Positions 9,389 to 18,419 of a DNA stretch of 48,547 bases are shown here, one piece after another; position 1 is the first letter of the stretch; each line of letters opens with the position of its first letter. The notes beneath the pieces were generated by a model. That model worked only from the letters and a program-made list of their open reading frames with translations. It did no database searches and had not been told where the DNA came from. The translations under genes were made by a program, and so were the position numbers. Source of the stretch: an uncultured Prochlorococcus sp. (GTDB lineage: Bacteria; Cyanobacteriota; Cyanobacteriia; PCC-6307; Cyanobiaceae); contig CACLGU010000005.1 in NCBI GenBank assembly GCA_902606505.1, forward strand, positions 1 to 48,547. The letters run 5' to 3'.

Positions 9389-10468
9389 TCATTGGTTTAA
9401 AAATCTTTGTACGATTAAAAGTTGGCTAGTATCTCTAATAATGAGCAACACACTTAGTCCAACTAAAAGAAAAAAACTGGATTGAGTGACAACCATTTGT
9501 ACCTTGACTGGAACAGGTTTTCCCCTAAACCCTTCAATTAAAGTGAATACAAGTTGTCCGCCATCTAATAGAGGTAAAGGTAATGAATTAAGTACTGCTA
9601 AATTAATAGAAATTAAAGCCGCAAACAATAATATCCCTGTTCCACCTTGCTGTGATAGTTGGGCTCCGATTTCAACAATTTTGACCGGCCCACTTAATTG
9701 TTGAGCTGTTGAAGAAAAATTTGTTATTAAACCTTTATAACCTTTAATTGTTTTTACCAAAAGTGATGAAAACTCATTGTTAGTATATTCAAAAAGTTCG
9801 AAAACGTTTTTTGTCTTTTTAGTTTCTTTTCTTATATTAGGCTGTAATTGAGCCCCTATAGTTCCTTTCCCATCAACATTCTTAGGTATTAAAGTTATAT
9901 CTTTAAAAATTCCATCTCTCTCAATTTTTATTGAGATTGGTTTCTCTGATGAATTTTGAATTTCTTTTACTAAAGTGGAAACGGCTTGATCACCAACTCC
10001 TAAAGTACTGGTTTCGATTTCTAATATTTTATCCCCTGGTTCTAAACCAGCGAGAGAGGCAGCCTTCTCAGGTTGAGTAGCCAAAACCAAAATGCCTGGT
10101 TCTGGATCAAATGGAATACCAACAGTAGTTACATTTATAATCAAGATTGAGTAAGCAAGTATCAAGTTGGCAAATACTCCAGCGGAAATTACAATAACCC
10201 TTTGAATTATTGGCCTATTTTTTAAAAGATTTGGATCTTTAGGGTCAATATTATTTAGTTCTTCATCAGGGAAGGATACAAAGCCTCCAAGAGGAAAGGC
10301 TCTGAATGAATAAGTGATGTCTCTAAATTTTTTTTGAATAATTGAGGGACCAAAGCCAATTGAAAATCCATCAACATAAATACCTTGTAAAATTGCCGCA
10401 AGAAAATGCCCCATCTCATGAAAAAATATGAGGAATCCAAGTACTGTTATTGAGGTTAAAACATTCAT
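9389..10468 (-). CDS. rseP: Site-2 zinc metalloprotease, RseP family
   Basis: Membrane-embedded protease for regulated intramembrane proteolysis. The zinc-binding HEMGH is at residues 17-21 within the first helix, a PDZ domain follows at about 120-180 (AASLAGLEPGDKILEIE), and the C-terminal NSLPLPLLDGGQL segment holds the LDG third zinc ligand. The 359-residue length is typical of cyanobacterial S2P homologues with one PDZ. It follows serS by 9 bases in the same direction, suggesting co-transcription. The substrate cannot be told from sequence; an anti-sigma factor is one possibility. Confidence 0.92.
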   Translation of the reverse strand: MNVLTSITVLGFLIFFHEMGHFLAAILQGIYVDGFSIGFGPSIIQKKFRDITYSFRAFPLGGFVSFPDEELNNIDPKDPNLLKNRPIIQRVIVISAGVFANLILAYSILIINVTTVGIPFDPEPGILVLATQPEKAASLAGLEPGDKILEIETSTLGVGDQAVSTLVKEIQNSSEKPISIKIERDGIFKDITLIPKNVDGKGTIGAQLQPNIRKETKKTKNVFELFEYTNNEFSSLLVKTIKGYKGLITNFSSTAQQLSGPVKIVEIGAQLSQQGGTGILLFAALISINLAVLNSLPLPLLDGGQLVFTLIEGFRGKPVPVKVQMVVTQSSFFLLVGLSVLLIIRDTSQLLIVQRFLNQ

Positions 10469-10477
10469 TTTTTTATA

Positions 10478-11755
10478 TTAAGCAGTTTTTAAAAAATTTG
10501 ATCCAAAGTATGGAATCAGAGCATCTGGAATCTTAACGCTGCCATCTGTTTGTTGGCCATTCTCAAGAAGCGCTGCCATTGTTCTTCCAATAGCAAGACC
10601 ACTACCATTTAAGGTATGTAAATAGGTATTTTTATTATCAATTTTTGATCTTATTGATGATCTACGTGCTTGAAAGTCAAGGCAATTACTGCAACTTGAA
10701 ATTTCTCTATAACATTTACTACTGGGAAGCCAAACTTCAAGGTCAAAAGTTCTACTAGAAGAAAAGCCTAAGTCTCCAGTACAAATATCTACTAATCTGT
10801 AGGGTAAGTTGAGCTTTTTTAAAATGCTTTCTGCATCATAAGTAATCTTTTTATGAGCTTCTAAAGATTTACTTGGATCACAAAACCAATAGAGTTCAAC
10901 CTTATTAAATTGATGAAGTCTTATTAAACCTTTAGTGTCCCTTCCATAACTTCCAGCTTCTCTCCTAAAGCATGGACTATATGCAACATACTTAATAGGT
11001 AACTGCTTGGGATCAATAAGCTCGTTTCTATGAAGAGCAGTTAGTGGAACTTCAGCTGTTGGAGAAAGCCATAAATCGTCATTGGAACACTTGAAACTTT
11101 CATTTGAAAATTTAGGTAATTGACCTGATCCGGTAAGACTTTCTGAATTTACTAAAGCTGGCGGCATTAACTCCAAGTAACCATTTTGAGTATGCATATC
11201 AAGCATAAAATTAATTAATGCCCGCTCTAATTTGGCACCATTGCCTATTAATGTGATAAAACGACTTTTTGATATTTTTGTTGATTTTACAGAGTCAAAA
11301 ATATTAAGACTTTCTCCTATTTCCCAATGTGATTTTATATTCTCTTTAATTAAAGGATCCCCCCAAGTTTTTATTTGTAAATTACCACTTTCATCTTTAC
11401 CAATAGGTGCGTCTTTGCTAGGGAAATTTGGCAAATTATAAATCTTATCATCTACTTCTTTGTCTAATATTCTTTGTTTATCTTCGAGTTCAGAAATTTT
11501 AATTCTGTATTCGTTTCCCTTTCTCTTTAAATTGTTTAATTCTTGTGAATTATTATTTTGGGATTTTCCAATAACTTGACCGATTAATTTGCTTAATTTT
11601 TTACTCTCAGATTGGAGACTAGATATTTCTATGTCAATTTCTTTTTTCTTAACAGTTAATTCGTGTATATGAGATATATTGTAAAGTTTTCCTCTTAAGG
11701 ATAAATTCTCTTCAACAGATGTTGGGTTTTCTCTTATTAATTTTTGATCTAACAC
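10478..11755 (-). CDS. serS: Seryl-tRNA synthetase
   Basis: Class II synthetase that charges tRNA-Ser, and tRNA-Sec where that exists. The 425-residue protein begins with the two-helix coiled-coil arm that grips the long variable arm of tRNA-Ser (about 25-110, Lys/Glu/Leu-rich), followed by the catalytic core with motif 2 ([17 protein letters not shown], about 262-278) and motif 3 ([16 protein letters not shown], about 386). All are standard. It is located between the Ycf46-type ATPase and rseP. A tRNA-Ser(CGA) substrate is encoded at 33282. Confidence 0.97.
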   Translation of the reverse strand: MLDQKLIRENPTSVEENLSLRGKLYNISHIHELTVKKKEIDIEISSLQSESKKLSKLIGQVIGKSQNNNSQELNNLKRKGNEYRIKISELEDKQRILDKEVDDKIYNLPNFPSKDAPIGKDESGNLQIKTWGDPLIKENIKSHWEIGESLNIFDSVKSTKISKSRFITLIGNGAKLERALINFMLDMHTQNGYLELMPPALVNSESLTGSGQLPKFSNESFKCSNDDLWLSPTAEVPLTALHRNELIDPKQLPIKYVAYSPCFRREAGSYGRDTKGLIRLHQFNKVELYWFCDPSKSLEAHKKITYDAESILKKLNLPYRLVDICTGDLGFSSSRTFDLEVWLPSSKCYREISSCSNCLDFQARRSSIRSKIDNKNTYLHTLNGSGLAIGRTMAALLENGQQTDGSVKIPDALIPYFGSNFLKTA

Positions 11756-11876
11756 TCTTTTTTTTTATTACATTAATTAAGATAGATAATATCAAATCAT
11801 TATTTGGGTTTTTTGATTAAAAATTAACTAAATTAATGATTCCTAACTTATGGAATACTTTACAAATAAATTTTAT

Positions 11877-13343
11877 TCACGAGGCAAAGCGGGCCCGTCC
11901 TGTAGATGACCATTCTTTTAGGAAATCAATTTGCTCCTTTGCAGTTCTTGATAAAGGAACTAATTCAGATACTGCTTTTATTAAATCTTTCTCCATAAGC
12001 TCTCTATTTTCAGAAAATGAAATATGCATTCCCTCTATTACTGCTTGTTCAAGTTCTGCCCCTGAGAATCCATTTGTTCTATCGATGATAGTAGATAGAG
12101 GAAAACTGTAACTTGGTCTTCTTTTTTTTAGGTGCAAGTCCAGAATACTAAATCTTTCTTCTGAATTTGGTAAATCAAGAAAAAATATCTCATCAAACCT
12201 ACCTTTCCTTAATAATTCAGCAGGAAGCTTATCTATAGCATTAGCGGTAGCAATGACAAATACGGCGGATTCTTTTTCAGCCATCCAAGTTAGCAAACTT
12301 GCCAAAACCCTCTGACTTGTTCCTCCATCGCTTCTAGCATCGCCACCAAAGCCCTTGTCTATTTCATCGATCCACAGGATACACGGAGACATGGCCTCAG
12401 CTCTTGAAATTGTTTCTCTAGTTCTTGCTTCGCTTGAACCAACGAGGCTAGAAAACAGTCTCCCAACATCTAACCTGAGTAGCGGCATTGACCAACTTTT
12501 TGAAATTGATTTTGCAGTAAGCGATTTCCCTGTTCCTTGCGCTCCAACAAGTAATACCCCTTTGGGAATGGGTAATCCATAATCTCTAGCTTCTTTAGAA
12601 AAGGCTCTATATCTTTGATTAAGCCAAACTTTTAAAACATTTAAACCACCAATATCATCTTGACCTGATTTAGCTTCGAAAAATTCTAAAATCTCACTTC
12701 TTGCGATAACTTGTTTTTTCTCTTCAAGAATATCTTTAATATCTTCTTTACTTATTTTTCCCCTTTGAGCAAGAGCCTTTGCCGTGACTTGTTTGACTTT
12801 TATTTCAGTAAGTCCACTTGAAGCAATAGAAAGTAGGTTTAAGTCTTGTTCCTCAAGATTTGAATTAGTATTAATAGCAATTTTTTTTATTAGATTTTTC
12901 AATTCTTTTTGATCAGGTAAAGGTAAGTTTTCAATTGTCATTAATTCATCCAGCTCTTCTGATGATGGAAATAGATGAGAACTAATGATCAAATTATTAC
13001 TAGTTTCCTTAAGCGCTGAAGACAATTGTTTAATAGTTCTATTAATAGATGGATCATCATAAAATTTATGAAAATCTTTTACTAGTAAAACTGTTGACAA
13101 TGCAGAACTTTGTTCCTTAAGCCAATTAAGGACTCCTAAAGGATTATTAGAAAATTTACCATCTTCATTTAGTAATCCTTTTATACCGCTAACACAATCC
13201 CAGCGAACGAATCTTTTTATATTTAATCTTTCACAAGATACATTAATTAATTTTTCCAATCTTTCTTCTTCTTTAGTCCTTACCCAAATTAATGAGGTTC
13301 TTGATTTTATGAGTAATTCTAAATTTCTACACCAAGAATTCAT
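11877..13343 (-). CDS. AAA+ ATPase, Ycf46 family
   Basis: A 488-residue single-ring AAA+ ATPase of the Ycf46 type encoded in cyanobacteria and red-algal plastids. Residues 1-215 form the family N-terminal region; the AAA core shows Walker A GAQGTGKS at 267-274, Walker B ILWIDEIDK at 322-330, and a sensor-1-like VIATANAIDKLP followed by LLRKGRFDEIFF with the arginine finger. Work on a cyanobacterial homologue has linked it to inorganic carbon use, but that is recalled knowledge, not visible here. It lies between serS and yidC, 16 bases after yidC in the transcription direction reversed. Confidence 0.88.
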   Translation of the reverse strand: MNSWCRNLELLIKSRTSLIWVRTKEEERLEKLINVSCERLNIKRFVRWDCVSGIKGLLNEDGKFSNNPLGVLNWLKEQSSALSTVLLVKDFHKFYDDPSINRTIKQLSSALKETSNNLIISSHLFPSSEELDELMTIENLPLPDQKELKNLIKKIAINTNSNLEEQDLNLLSIASSGLTEIKVKQVTAKALAQRGKISKEDIKDILEEKKQVIARSEILEFFEAKSGQDDIGGLNVLKVWLNQRYRAFSKEARDYGLPIPKGVLLVGAQGTGKSLTAKSISKSWSMPLLRLDVGRLFSSLVGSSEARTRETISRAEAMSPCILWIDEIDKGFGGDARSDGGTSQRVLASLLTWMAEKESAVFVIATANAIDKLPAELLRKGRFDEIFFLDLPNSEERFSILDLHLKKRRPSYSFPLSTIIDRTNGFSGAELEQAVIEGMHISFSENRELMEKDLIKAVSELVPLSRTAKEQIDFLKEWSSTGRARFAS

Positions 13344-13359
13344 TATTTGAGATTAAAAA

Positions 13360-14502
13360 TTATTTTTTACTGTTGGGTTCAAAAGGTAATCTTTTATCTG
13401 AAATAGTTGAAGCAGAGGTTGTTATTACTTCATTTTTGGCTAATAATTGTTGATCCAGAATTTTCTGTAGATTCTCAGGAAGAGCCTCTTTATTAAGCAG
13501 AAAAGTCTGAAATGCTTGGAATATATTAGCAACAACCATATATAGTAAAACTCCTGCAGGTAATGGGAAAAACAGAAACATTCCAGTAATCATTACTGGT
13601 GTAATTTTGTTTGCCGTTGATTGCTGTGGATTCGCAGGCATCCCCTGACTAGATAAAACTTGAGAGAGAAGTAGGGTTAATCCAAAGGCACCTACTAATG
13701 CAGCAATATCCCAATTAATAACCCCATCCACATAAAAACCAACTTGGCCAAGAGCTTTAATAAATAAAAAACCACTTTTGGCAGCTAGACCAGGGATTTT
13801 TGCTTCGATTGTTGCATCCCCCGGTTTAATTGCTGTAACTATACCGTCTTGGGATACTTTAAGATTTTCGGATCCTTTAGAAACCTTCCAAGTCGGGAGA
13901 AATTTTGATCCATTGTCGTATTTAGATAAAACTTCCGAATAGCTATTACCATTTGTTGTTTGTAAATTTATTTTTACGGATTCTTCTGTTCCTAACTTTG
14001 TTCCATTAGGGATAGTTGCTATTACAGGAAAATGAGATTTTTCTGTGATGAATATAGAGTGTCTTGGGGATTTATAAGGTTTTGGATCAATTGCTGCTAC
14101 TTGATCCTGTGGAACTACCTTGAGGTTTATATTGTAGGGAACATCAGCAAATGGAGATCCTCTTAGGGTTGCAAACAATGCAAATAGAACAGGCATTTGT
14201 ACAATCAAGGGAAGGCAACCTGCGAGGGGACTGCCAAACTCATTCATTAATTTCCCAAGTTCTTCTTGCTGTTTCTTTGGATCACTTGAAAATTTAGATT
14301 TAATTTCTGCTTGCCTTTTTTGCATTACGGGTTGAGCAATTTTCATTCTTCTTGCACTTCTAATGGAACCGGCGCTGAGAGGGAAAAGTGCAATTCTAAT
14401 TACGACTGTCAATGCAACAATCGCTAATCCATAACTGGGTACTAAACCGTAGAAAAAATCAAGAATCGGGATAAGTAATTTTTCAGAAATGAACCCTATC
14501 AC
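13360..14502 (-). CDS. yidC: YidC/Oxa1 membrane protein insertase with a large lumenal insertion
   Basis: Inserts thylakoid and plasma-membrane proteins. Conserved helices occur at about residues 10-45 ([12 protein letters not shown] with the functional Arg), 95-115 ([15 protein letters not shown]), 263-285 and 302-335. It lacks the long N-terminal periplasmic domain of E. coli YidC. Unusually, residues about 125-250 form a soluble insertion between the second and third helices, including [19 protein letters not shown], which reads like a bacterial Ig-like group 2 (Big2) strand pattern. It belongs to the conserved rpmH-rnpA-yidC cluster, with the PH-domain gene 72 bases upstream. Confidence 0.93.
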   Translation of the reverse strand: MIGFISEKLLIPILDFFYGLVPSYGLAIVALTVVIRIALFPLSAGSIRSARRMKIAQPVMQKRQAEIKSKFSSDPKKQQEELGKLMNEFGSPLAGCLPLIVQMPVLFALFATLRGSPFADVPYNINLKVVPQDQVAAIDPKPYKSPRHSIFITEKSHFPVIATIPNGTKLGTEESVKINLQTTNGNSYSEVLSKYDNGSKFLPTWKVSKGSENLKVSQDGIVTAIKPGDATIEAKIPGLAAKSGFLFIKALGQVGFYVDGVINWDIAALVGAFGLTLLLSQVLSSQGMPANPQQSTANKITPVMITGMFLFFPLPAGVLLYMVVANIFQAFQTFLLNKEALPENLQKILDQQLLAKNEVITTSASTISDKRLPFEPNSKK

Positions 14503-14574
14503 GATATTAAAAAGAGAGTAATTTTATTAGACATTTTATTTTACAGGAAAAAAAGGTTTTTGTAATTAATTTAT

Positions 14575-14988
14575 TTAGGATTTAGTAGCAAATCCTTCAA
14601 CTTCTTTTAAATTTGGGATTTGTGATCTTTTATTTATATTTTCTTCGATAAATTTTTGCTTTTCTCTAAATAAGGGTAATGATTTCATTTCAACCTTTGA
14701 TCCATCATTTAGGATAAGAACCATATCACCGTATGATCCGAATCCCCTTGGAATAGATCTAATTTCTTCAATATTACTTAATGAGACTTGTGTTTTGTTT
14801 TTACCAAACCAACCTCCATCTATTGAAATTCTTTTGTTTGTAATTTTATATCTCAACCACAATGCTCTAACTATTGCAGCAAAGGTAAATGGTAATCCCA
14901 GAATAGTTATGCCTGCAAGAAGATTTATAATTAAATCACTTTTTGCGGGCCCACCTTCATAAAAGACTTCTTCATTCATGTTAATCAT
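14575..14988 (-). CDS. Bacterial PH-domain membrane protein (DUF304/bPH2-like)
   Basis: The 137-residue protein has a hydrophobic stretch at about 18-42 (SDLIINLLAGITILGLPFTFAAIV), then a bacterial pleckstrin-homology-like beta domain: YKITNKRISIDGGWFGKNKTQVSLSNIEEIRSI is the usual signature of the YdbT/DUF304 family (shortened). Its ATG overlaps the rnpA stop by 4 bases, implying translational coupling, and it lies between rnpA and yidC, a position where such proteins are common in cyanobacteria. A role in membrane-protein biogenesis is inference from context. Confidence 0.78.
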   Translation of the reverse strand: MINMNEEVFYEGGPAKSDLIINLLAGITILGLPFTFAAIVRALWLRYKITNKRISIDGGWFGKNKTQVSLSNIEEIRSIPRGFGSYGDMVLILNDGSKVEMKSLPLFREKQKFIEENINKRSQIPNLKEVEGFATKS

Positions 14989-15371
14989 TTGATTAGACGA
15001 GATTTGAACATTAAGTTTTGAAATTCCTCCAAAAGTCTACCTTTATCATTGCAGAAATCTCCAAATTTAAGGTTAACAAGTAACCAATATGGTTTGTGGT
15101 TATTAATTTTTTGAATGTTTGTTAATAACCACTCTTGCAGGATTCTTCTTAATTTATTTCTTTCTACAGCTTTTTTTGAAACTTTCTTACTAATAGAAAT
15201 TGCAACCCTAAATTTATTTGAGGTATTTTTAAGTTTATGGGTTAAGAGAATATTCGGATTTGATCTTGCAACTTTAAATGTCATTAATTTTCCATGATAT
15301 GTTATGGAATTTTTATGAATGTAATTAAAGGTCCTATGACCTTTTAAACGCATATCCTTAGGTAAGGCCAT
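14985..15371 (-). CDS. rnpA: Ribonuclease P protein component
   Basis: Protein subunit that assists the RNase P RNA in maturing tRNA 5' ends. The 128-residue basic protein contains the family signature: RVAISISKKVSKKAVERNKLRRILQEW includes the RNR-type RNA-binding motif (ERNKLRR, about residues 72-79). The start follows rpmH by 12 bases, the classical rpmH-rnpA arrangement, and the stop overlaps the PH-domain gene by 4 bases. Confidence 0.95.
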   Translation of the reverse strand: MALPKDMRLKGHRTFNYIHKNSITYHGKLMTFKVARSNPNILLTHKLKNTSNKFRVAISISKKVSKKAVERNKLRRILQEWLLTNIQKINNHKPYWLLVNLKFGDFCNDKGRLLEEFQNLMFKSRLIK

Positions 15372-15383
15372 TTAAAAATGAAG

Positions 15384-15521
15384 TTATACAGCTATTCTCT
15401 CTCTACCTTTTTGTCTTCTGCTTTTAATAACTCTTCTACCTGTATGAGAACGCATTCTTACTCTAAAACCAGATACACGTTTTCTTTTCCTTGAAGTTCC
15501 GCCAAAAGTTCTTTTAGTCAT
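15384..15521 (-). CDS. rpmH: 50S ribosomal protein L34
   Basis: A 45-residue, strongly basic protein reading [19 protein letters not shown] then [17 protein letters not shown] and ending KGRERIAV. That is a classical L34: the N-terminal TKRTF, the GFRxRMxTxxGR core and the RR...KGR tail are all present. An AAGGA ribosome-binding sequence lies about 9 bases before the ATG. It directly precedes rnpA, as in most bacteria. It is too short for many ORF finders and easily missed. Confidence 0.97.
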
Positions 15522-15551
15522 TTGTTTAATTGTCCTTATTTAATTTATCAT

Positions 15552-16130
15552 TTAATCGATCACTATAGTCCAGCTTCCTAAATAACTTGTAAATGATTCT
15601 CCTTTAGGTTGCCCATATGAATGAAATTGGTATAAACCGTTTTTTTTGGGATTAAAGACTTTTAAGACAATTGCATAACTGTCTTTATTAGAAGGAATTG
15701 GGCTATAGGGATAAATATCTAATGAACGTAGGCCTGATTCATCAGTATTAATTTCTATATCAGCTGGAATGTCCTCTAAACATTTTGTTCTACTCTCAAA
15801 ACCGCCTATTCTTACTTTGCAAAAACTAAGTTTTTCTCTTTTTAAATTGGATTTAAAGGTTTTGGGGATTGCCAGATTAATTTTTAAAATATCAGTACTT
15901 CTATCAGATGGCCTGAGGAAAAAATAAATTGTATTTCTAAATCTTTTTTTATTTTCTTTTTGAAACCACTTTAATCTTCTAAAACGAGAATCTTGATCCC
16001 ACTGAAATTCCAATCCAGCTTTAGCTTCTTGGATGTAATTAAAAAAAGGAGTAGAGACTAAAATTGTGGGGATAAGAAAAAATCTTAAAATTTTAAGATT
16101 CAAATTAAGTTTTTTTGCGATTTTAAACAT
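15552..16130 (-). CDS. Exported hypothetical protein, DUF2808-like
   Basis: A 192-residue protein with an N-terminal hydrophobic segment (about 13-33, ILRFFLIPTILVSTPFFNYI) after Lys/Asn-rich residues and a following AKA, consistent with Sec export. The C-terminal half has the order IYPYSP, YAIVLKVFNP, GLYQFHSYGQP, LGSWTIVID, resembling the cyanobacterial DUF2808 family, in which a proline-rich YPYSP-like piece and a final G-x-W strand recur. Function unknown, probably periplasmic. It is in the minus-strand block 30 bases upstream of rpmH. Confidence 0.68.
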   Translation of the reverse strand: MFKIAKKLNLNLKILRFFLIPTILVSTPFFNYIQEAKAGLEFQWDQDSRFRRLKWFQKENKKRFRNTIYFFLRPSDRSTDILKINLAIPKTFKSNLKREKLSFCKVRIGGFESRTKCLEDIPADIEINTDESGLRSLDIYPYSPIPSNKDSYAIVLKVFNPKKNGLYQFHSYGQPKGESFTSYLGSWTIVID

Positions 16131-16198
16131 TAAGTGAATGGAATAAAAAGGTTTAGTTCGTGCTATTCAATTTTAAGCAGAAAATCATCTCACTAAGG

Positions 16199-16570
16199 TT
16201 AACATCTATCTGTCCTTAATTTTGCAGCGCCATTTAAATAAGGGTGCTTTATTGCATAATTGGGTGGCAATAAAACTTGAGCCATTATTCTTATACAAAA
16301 ATCAACATCATTAGATACATGCATTTGTTGGCAGTCTATGAAGGCTACTGAATCAAGTCCATTAAATTTCCTTGCAATTGAAGCGGGAAAACATGCATTT
16401 AAATCTTTTGTCGCTGTGAATGTAATGGATAATATGTTCGCCTTAATCAGATCGTTGCGTGAAATTAATTCATCAATTAATTCCACCACGGCAATTTCTA
16501 TTTCCCTGACAGAATTCCCAGAGGCTGTTGTGGCGCCACGAATAAATGTAATTTTATAATTATCATTCAT
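16199..16570 (-). CDS. aroH: Chorismate mutase, AroH type
   Basis: Monofunctional trimeric chorismate mutase that forms prephenate for phenylalanine and tyrosine. The 123-residue length and the sequence landmarks IRGATTASGN near the N-terminus (active-site Arg), ITFTATKDLNACFPA, and the conserved C-terminal AAKLRTD agree with the Bacillus AroH fold rather than the helical AroQ type. The gene follows sppA by 17 bases in the transcription direction, so the two may be co-transcribed. Confidence 0.94.
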   Translation of the reverse strand: MNDNYKITFIRGATTASGNSVREIEIAVVELIDELISRNDLIKANILSITFTATKDLNACFPASIARKFNGLDSVAFIDCQQMHVSNDVDFCIRIMAQVLLPPNYAIKHPYLNGAAKLRTDRC

Positions 16571-16587
16571 TTTTCATATATCTCGAT

Positions 16588-17397
16588 TTAAGGCTTGTAT
16601 AACCAAAGTACTTTATTAGATGAGTCAAACTCAAAAAAGATACTATTGATAATTTTCTCAATCATTTTACTTCCAGGGATTAGTCCAAGTATTTTTTTCT
16701 TTTTCTTACCAAATGTTAGGGGTTGAATTTTAGGGTCAATATTAACCATCTTTGCAGCTAGTTCCCGTGCAACAAATTCATCCCCAACCTCATCAACTAG
16801 TCCTAATTCTTTCGCTTGTGTACCAGTAAAAATCCTCCCATCGGCAAATTTCCTTACTTCTTCAACAGGTAAATTTCTCCCATCAGCAACAGCTTCAGTA
16901 AATTGTTTGTAGCTTTCATCAATTAGGCCTTGAAGCAATCTCCTCCCATCCTCACTTAAAGGCTTATCAGGAGAAAGTATATCTTTAAATACCCCGCTTT
17001 TAACGGTTTCAAATTTAATACCAATTTTATCTAATAATTCAGATAAATTATTTCCTCTTATAATCACACCAATAGAACCTGTAATTGTTCCTGGATTCGC
17101 AACTATTTTGTCAGATGCAACACCAATGTAAACTCCTCCAGATGCTGAGATGTTCCCAAAGCTAGCAATGACTTTACATCCTTTATCTTTTAGTCTTTTA
17201 ATAGCAGAATATATTTCTTGGCTATCTCCGACAGTCCCCCCTGGTGAATCAATTCTCACGATTAAAGCAGGAAATTCTCTATCCTCAATTTGTTTAAGAG
17301 CTTTAAGGACAGAAACTCTTGTTGAACTTGTAATGGGCTCATCTATTACTATACGAGCCATTCTTTTTTTTGACTTTCGTCTAAAAGGCCAAATCAT
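16588..17397 (-). CDS. sppA: Signal peptide peptidase SppA (short form)
   Basis: Membrane-associated serine protease of the S49 family that degrades cleaved signal peptides. The 269-residue length matches the short form that contains one S49 domain. VRIDSPGGTVGDSQEIYSAI (here shortened in meaning) near 47-65 and the nucleophile motif GNISASGGVYIG near 81-92 are visible, and the catalytic Lys would lie in the PGTITGSIGVI to FKDI stretch. There is no clear N-terminal signal anchor beyond MIWPFRRK, so membrane association may be peripheral. It is divergent from the DMT permease. Confidence 0.9.
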   Translation of the reverse strand: MIWPFRRKSKKRMARIVIDEPITSSTRVSVLKALKQIEDREFPALIVRIDSPGGTVGDSQEIYSAIKRLKDKGCKVIASFGNISASGGVYIGVASDKIVANPGTITGSIGVIIRGNNLSELLDKIGIKFETVKSGVFKDILSPDKPLSEDGRRLLQGLIDESYKQFTEAVADGRNLPVEEVRKFADGRIFTGTQAKELGLVDEVGDEFVARELAAKMVNIDPKIQPLTFGKKKKKILGLIPGSKMIEKIINSIFFEFDSSNKVLWLYKP

Positions 17398-17449
17398 TCT
17401 TTTAAGGTAAAAACATAAAACTACTTTAAAAAGATTATCAGCAGAACTA

Positions 17450-18391
17450 ATGAATTCAATCCTAAATTGGTTTTTAATGATTCTCCCTTTTGCACTTTGG
17501 GGTACTTCAATGGCGGCTATGACCCCCTTAGTATCTAATGCTGGTCCGGAGTTTGTAGCTTCTTTAAGATTACTTCCAGCAGGGATTCTTGTTCTAATTA
17601 CAACATATTTGTTAAAAAGAGATTTAAAAATTTATAAATGTGATTTGAAGTGGTTTTTGGTCTTTACAATTGTCGATGCTACTTTTTTTCAGTTGTTTTT
17701 AACTTATGGTATTGAAAAGACTGGAGCAGGTTTAGGCTCTGTCTTAATTGATTCTCAACCGCTTTTGGTAGCTATTTTAGCGAGAGCAATTTTTGGAAAT
17801 TTAATTAATCCAATAGGTTGGTTAGGACTACTTTTCGGATTGGGAGGAATAGTATTTTTAGGAGTTCCACAAGAATTTTTAGGTAATTGGTGGTTGATGT
17901 CTGACAAGTCTATAAATGATGTTCCTTTTAATTTTGGCGAGCTCTGGATGCTTGCAGCTTCTTTAGCTATGGCATTAGGAACAATTTTAATTAGATTCAC
18001 TTGTACTAAAAGTGATCCAATTGCAGTTACAGGTTGGCATATGGTCTTAGGAGGTTTGCCCCTAATTATTAAGCACTGCTTACAATCAAGTTTCAAAATA
18101 ATTCCAGATTGGTCACTATTTGATTGGGGACTTATGTCATTTGCAAGTATTTTTGGAGGGGCAATAGCGTATGGTTTGTTTTTCTATTTTGCTAATAATA
18201 AAGAGATAACTGGATTTAGTACTCTTGCATTTTTAACTCCTGTATTTGCTCTTCTTAGTGGAGGTGTTTGGTTAGATGAAAGGCTCACTATTGTTCAGTG
18301 GATTGGAGTAGTGTTTGTTCTTATCTCGGTATTTCTTGTTAGCCAGCGAAAGAGTTTATGGGAAAATAAATTTTCTGACACTACTATTTAA
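17450..18391 (+). CDS. DMT-superfamily permease with two EamA domains
   Basis: A 313-residue integral membrane protein with about ten hydrophobic helices, organised as two EamA repeats (about 5-140 and 160-300). Signatures are FALWGTSMAAMTPLV in the first helix, GAGLGSVLIDSQPLLVAILA in the first repeat and the second repeat STLAFLTPVFALLSGGVWLDERLT, which is the typical EamA end (TPVxAxLxGxxxLxE). The substrate cannot be told; relatives export amino acids or metabolites. It is divergent from sppA (52 bases) and followed by two glycosyltransferases on the same strand. Confidence 0.88.
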   Translation: MNSILNWFLMILPFALWGTSMAAMTPLVSNAGPEFVASLRLLPAGILVLITTYLLKRDLKIYKCDLKWFLVFTIVDATFFQLFLTYGIEKTGAGLGSVLIDSQPLLVAILARAIFGNLINPIGWLGLLFGLGGIVFLGVPQEFLGNWWLMSDKSINDVPFNFGELWMLAASLAMALGTILIRFTCTKSDPIAVTGWHMVLGGLPLIIKHCLQSSFKIIPDWSLFDWGLMSFASIFGGAIAYGLFFYFANNKEITGFSTLAFLTPVFALLSGGVWLDERLTIVQWIGVVFVLISVFLVSQRKSLWENKFSDTTI

Positions 18392-18419
18392 TTAGTATCT
18401 TTTTGTAAAAAGTCTAATA

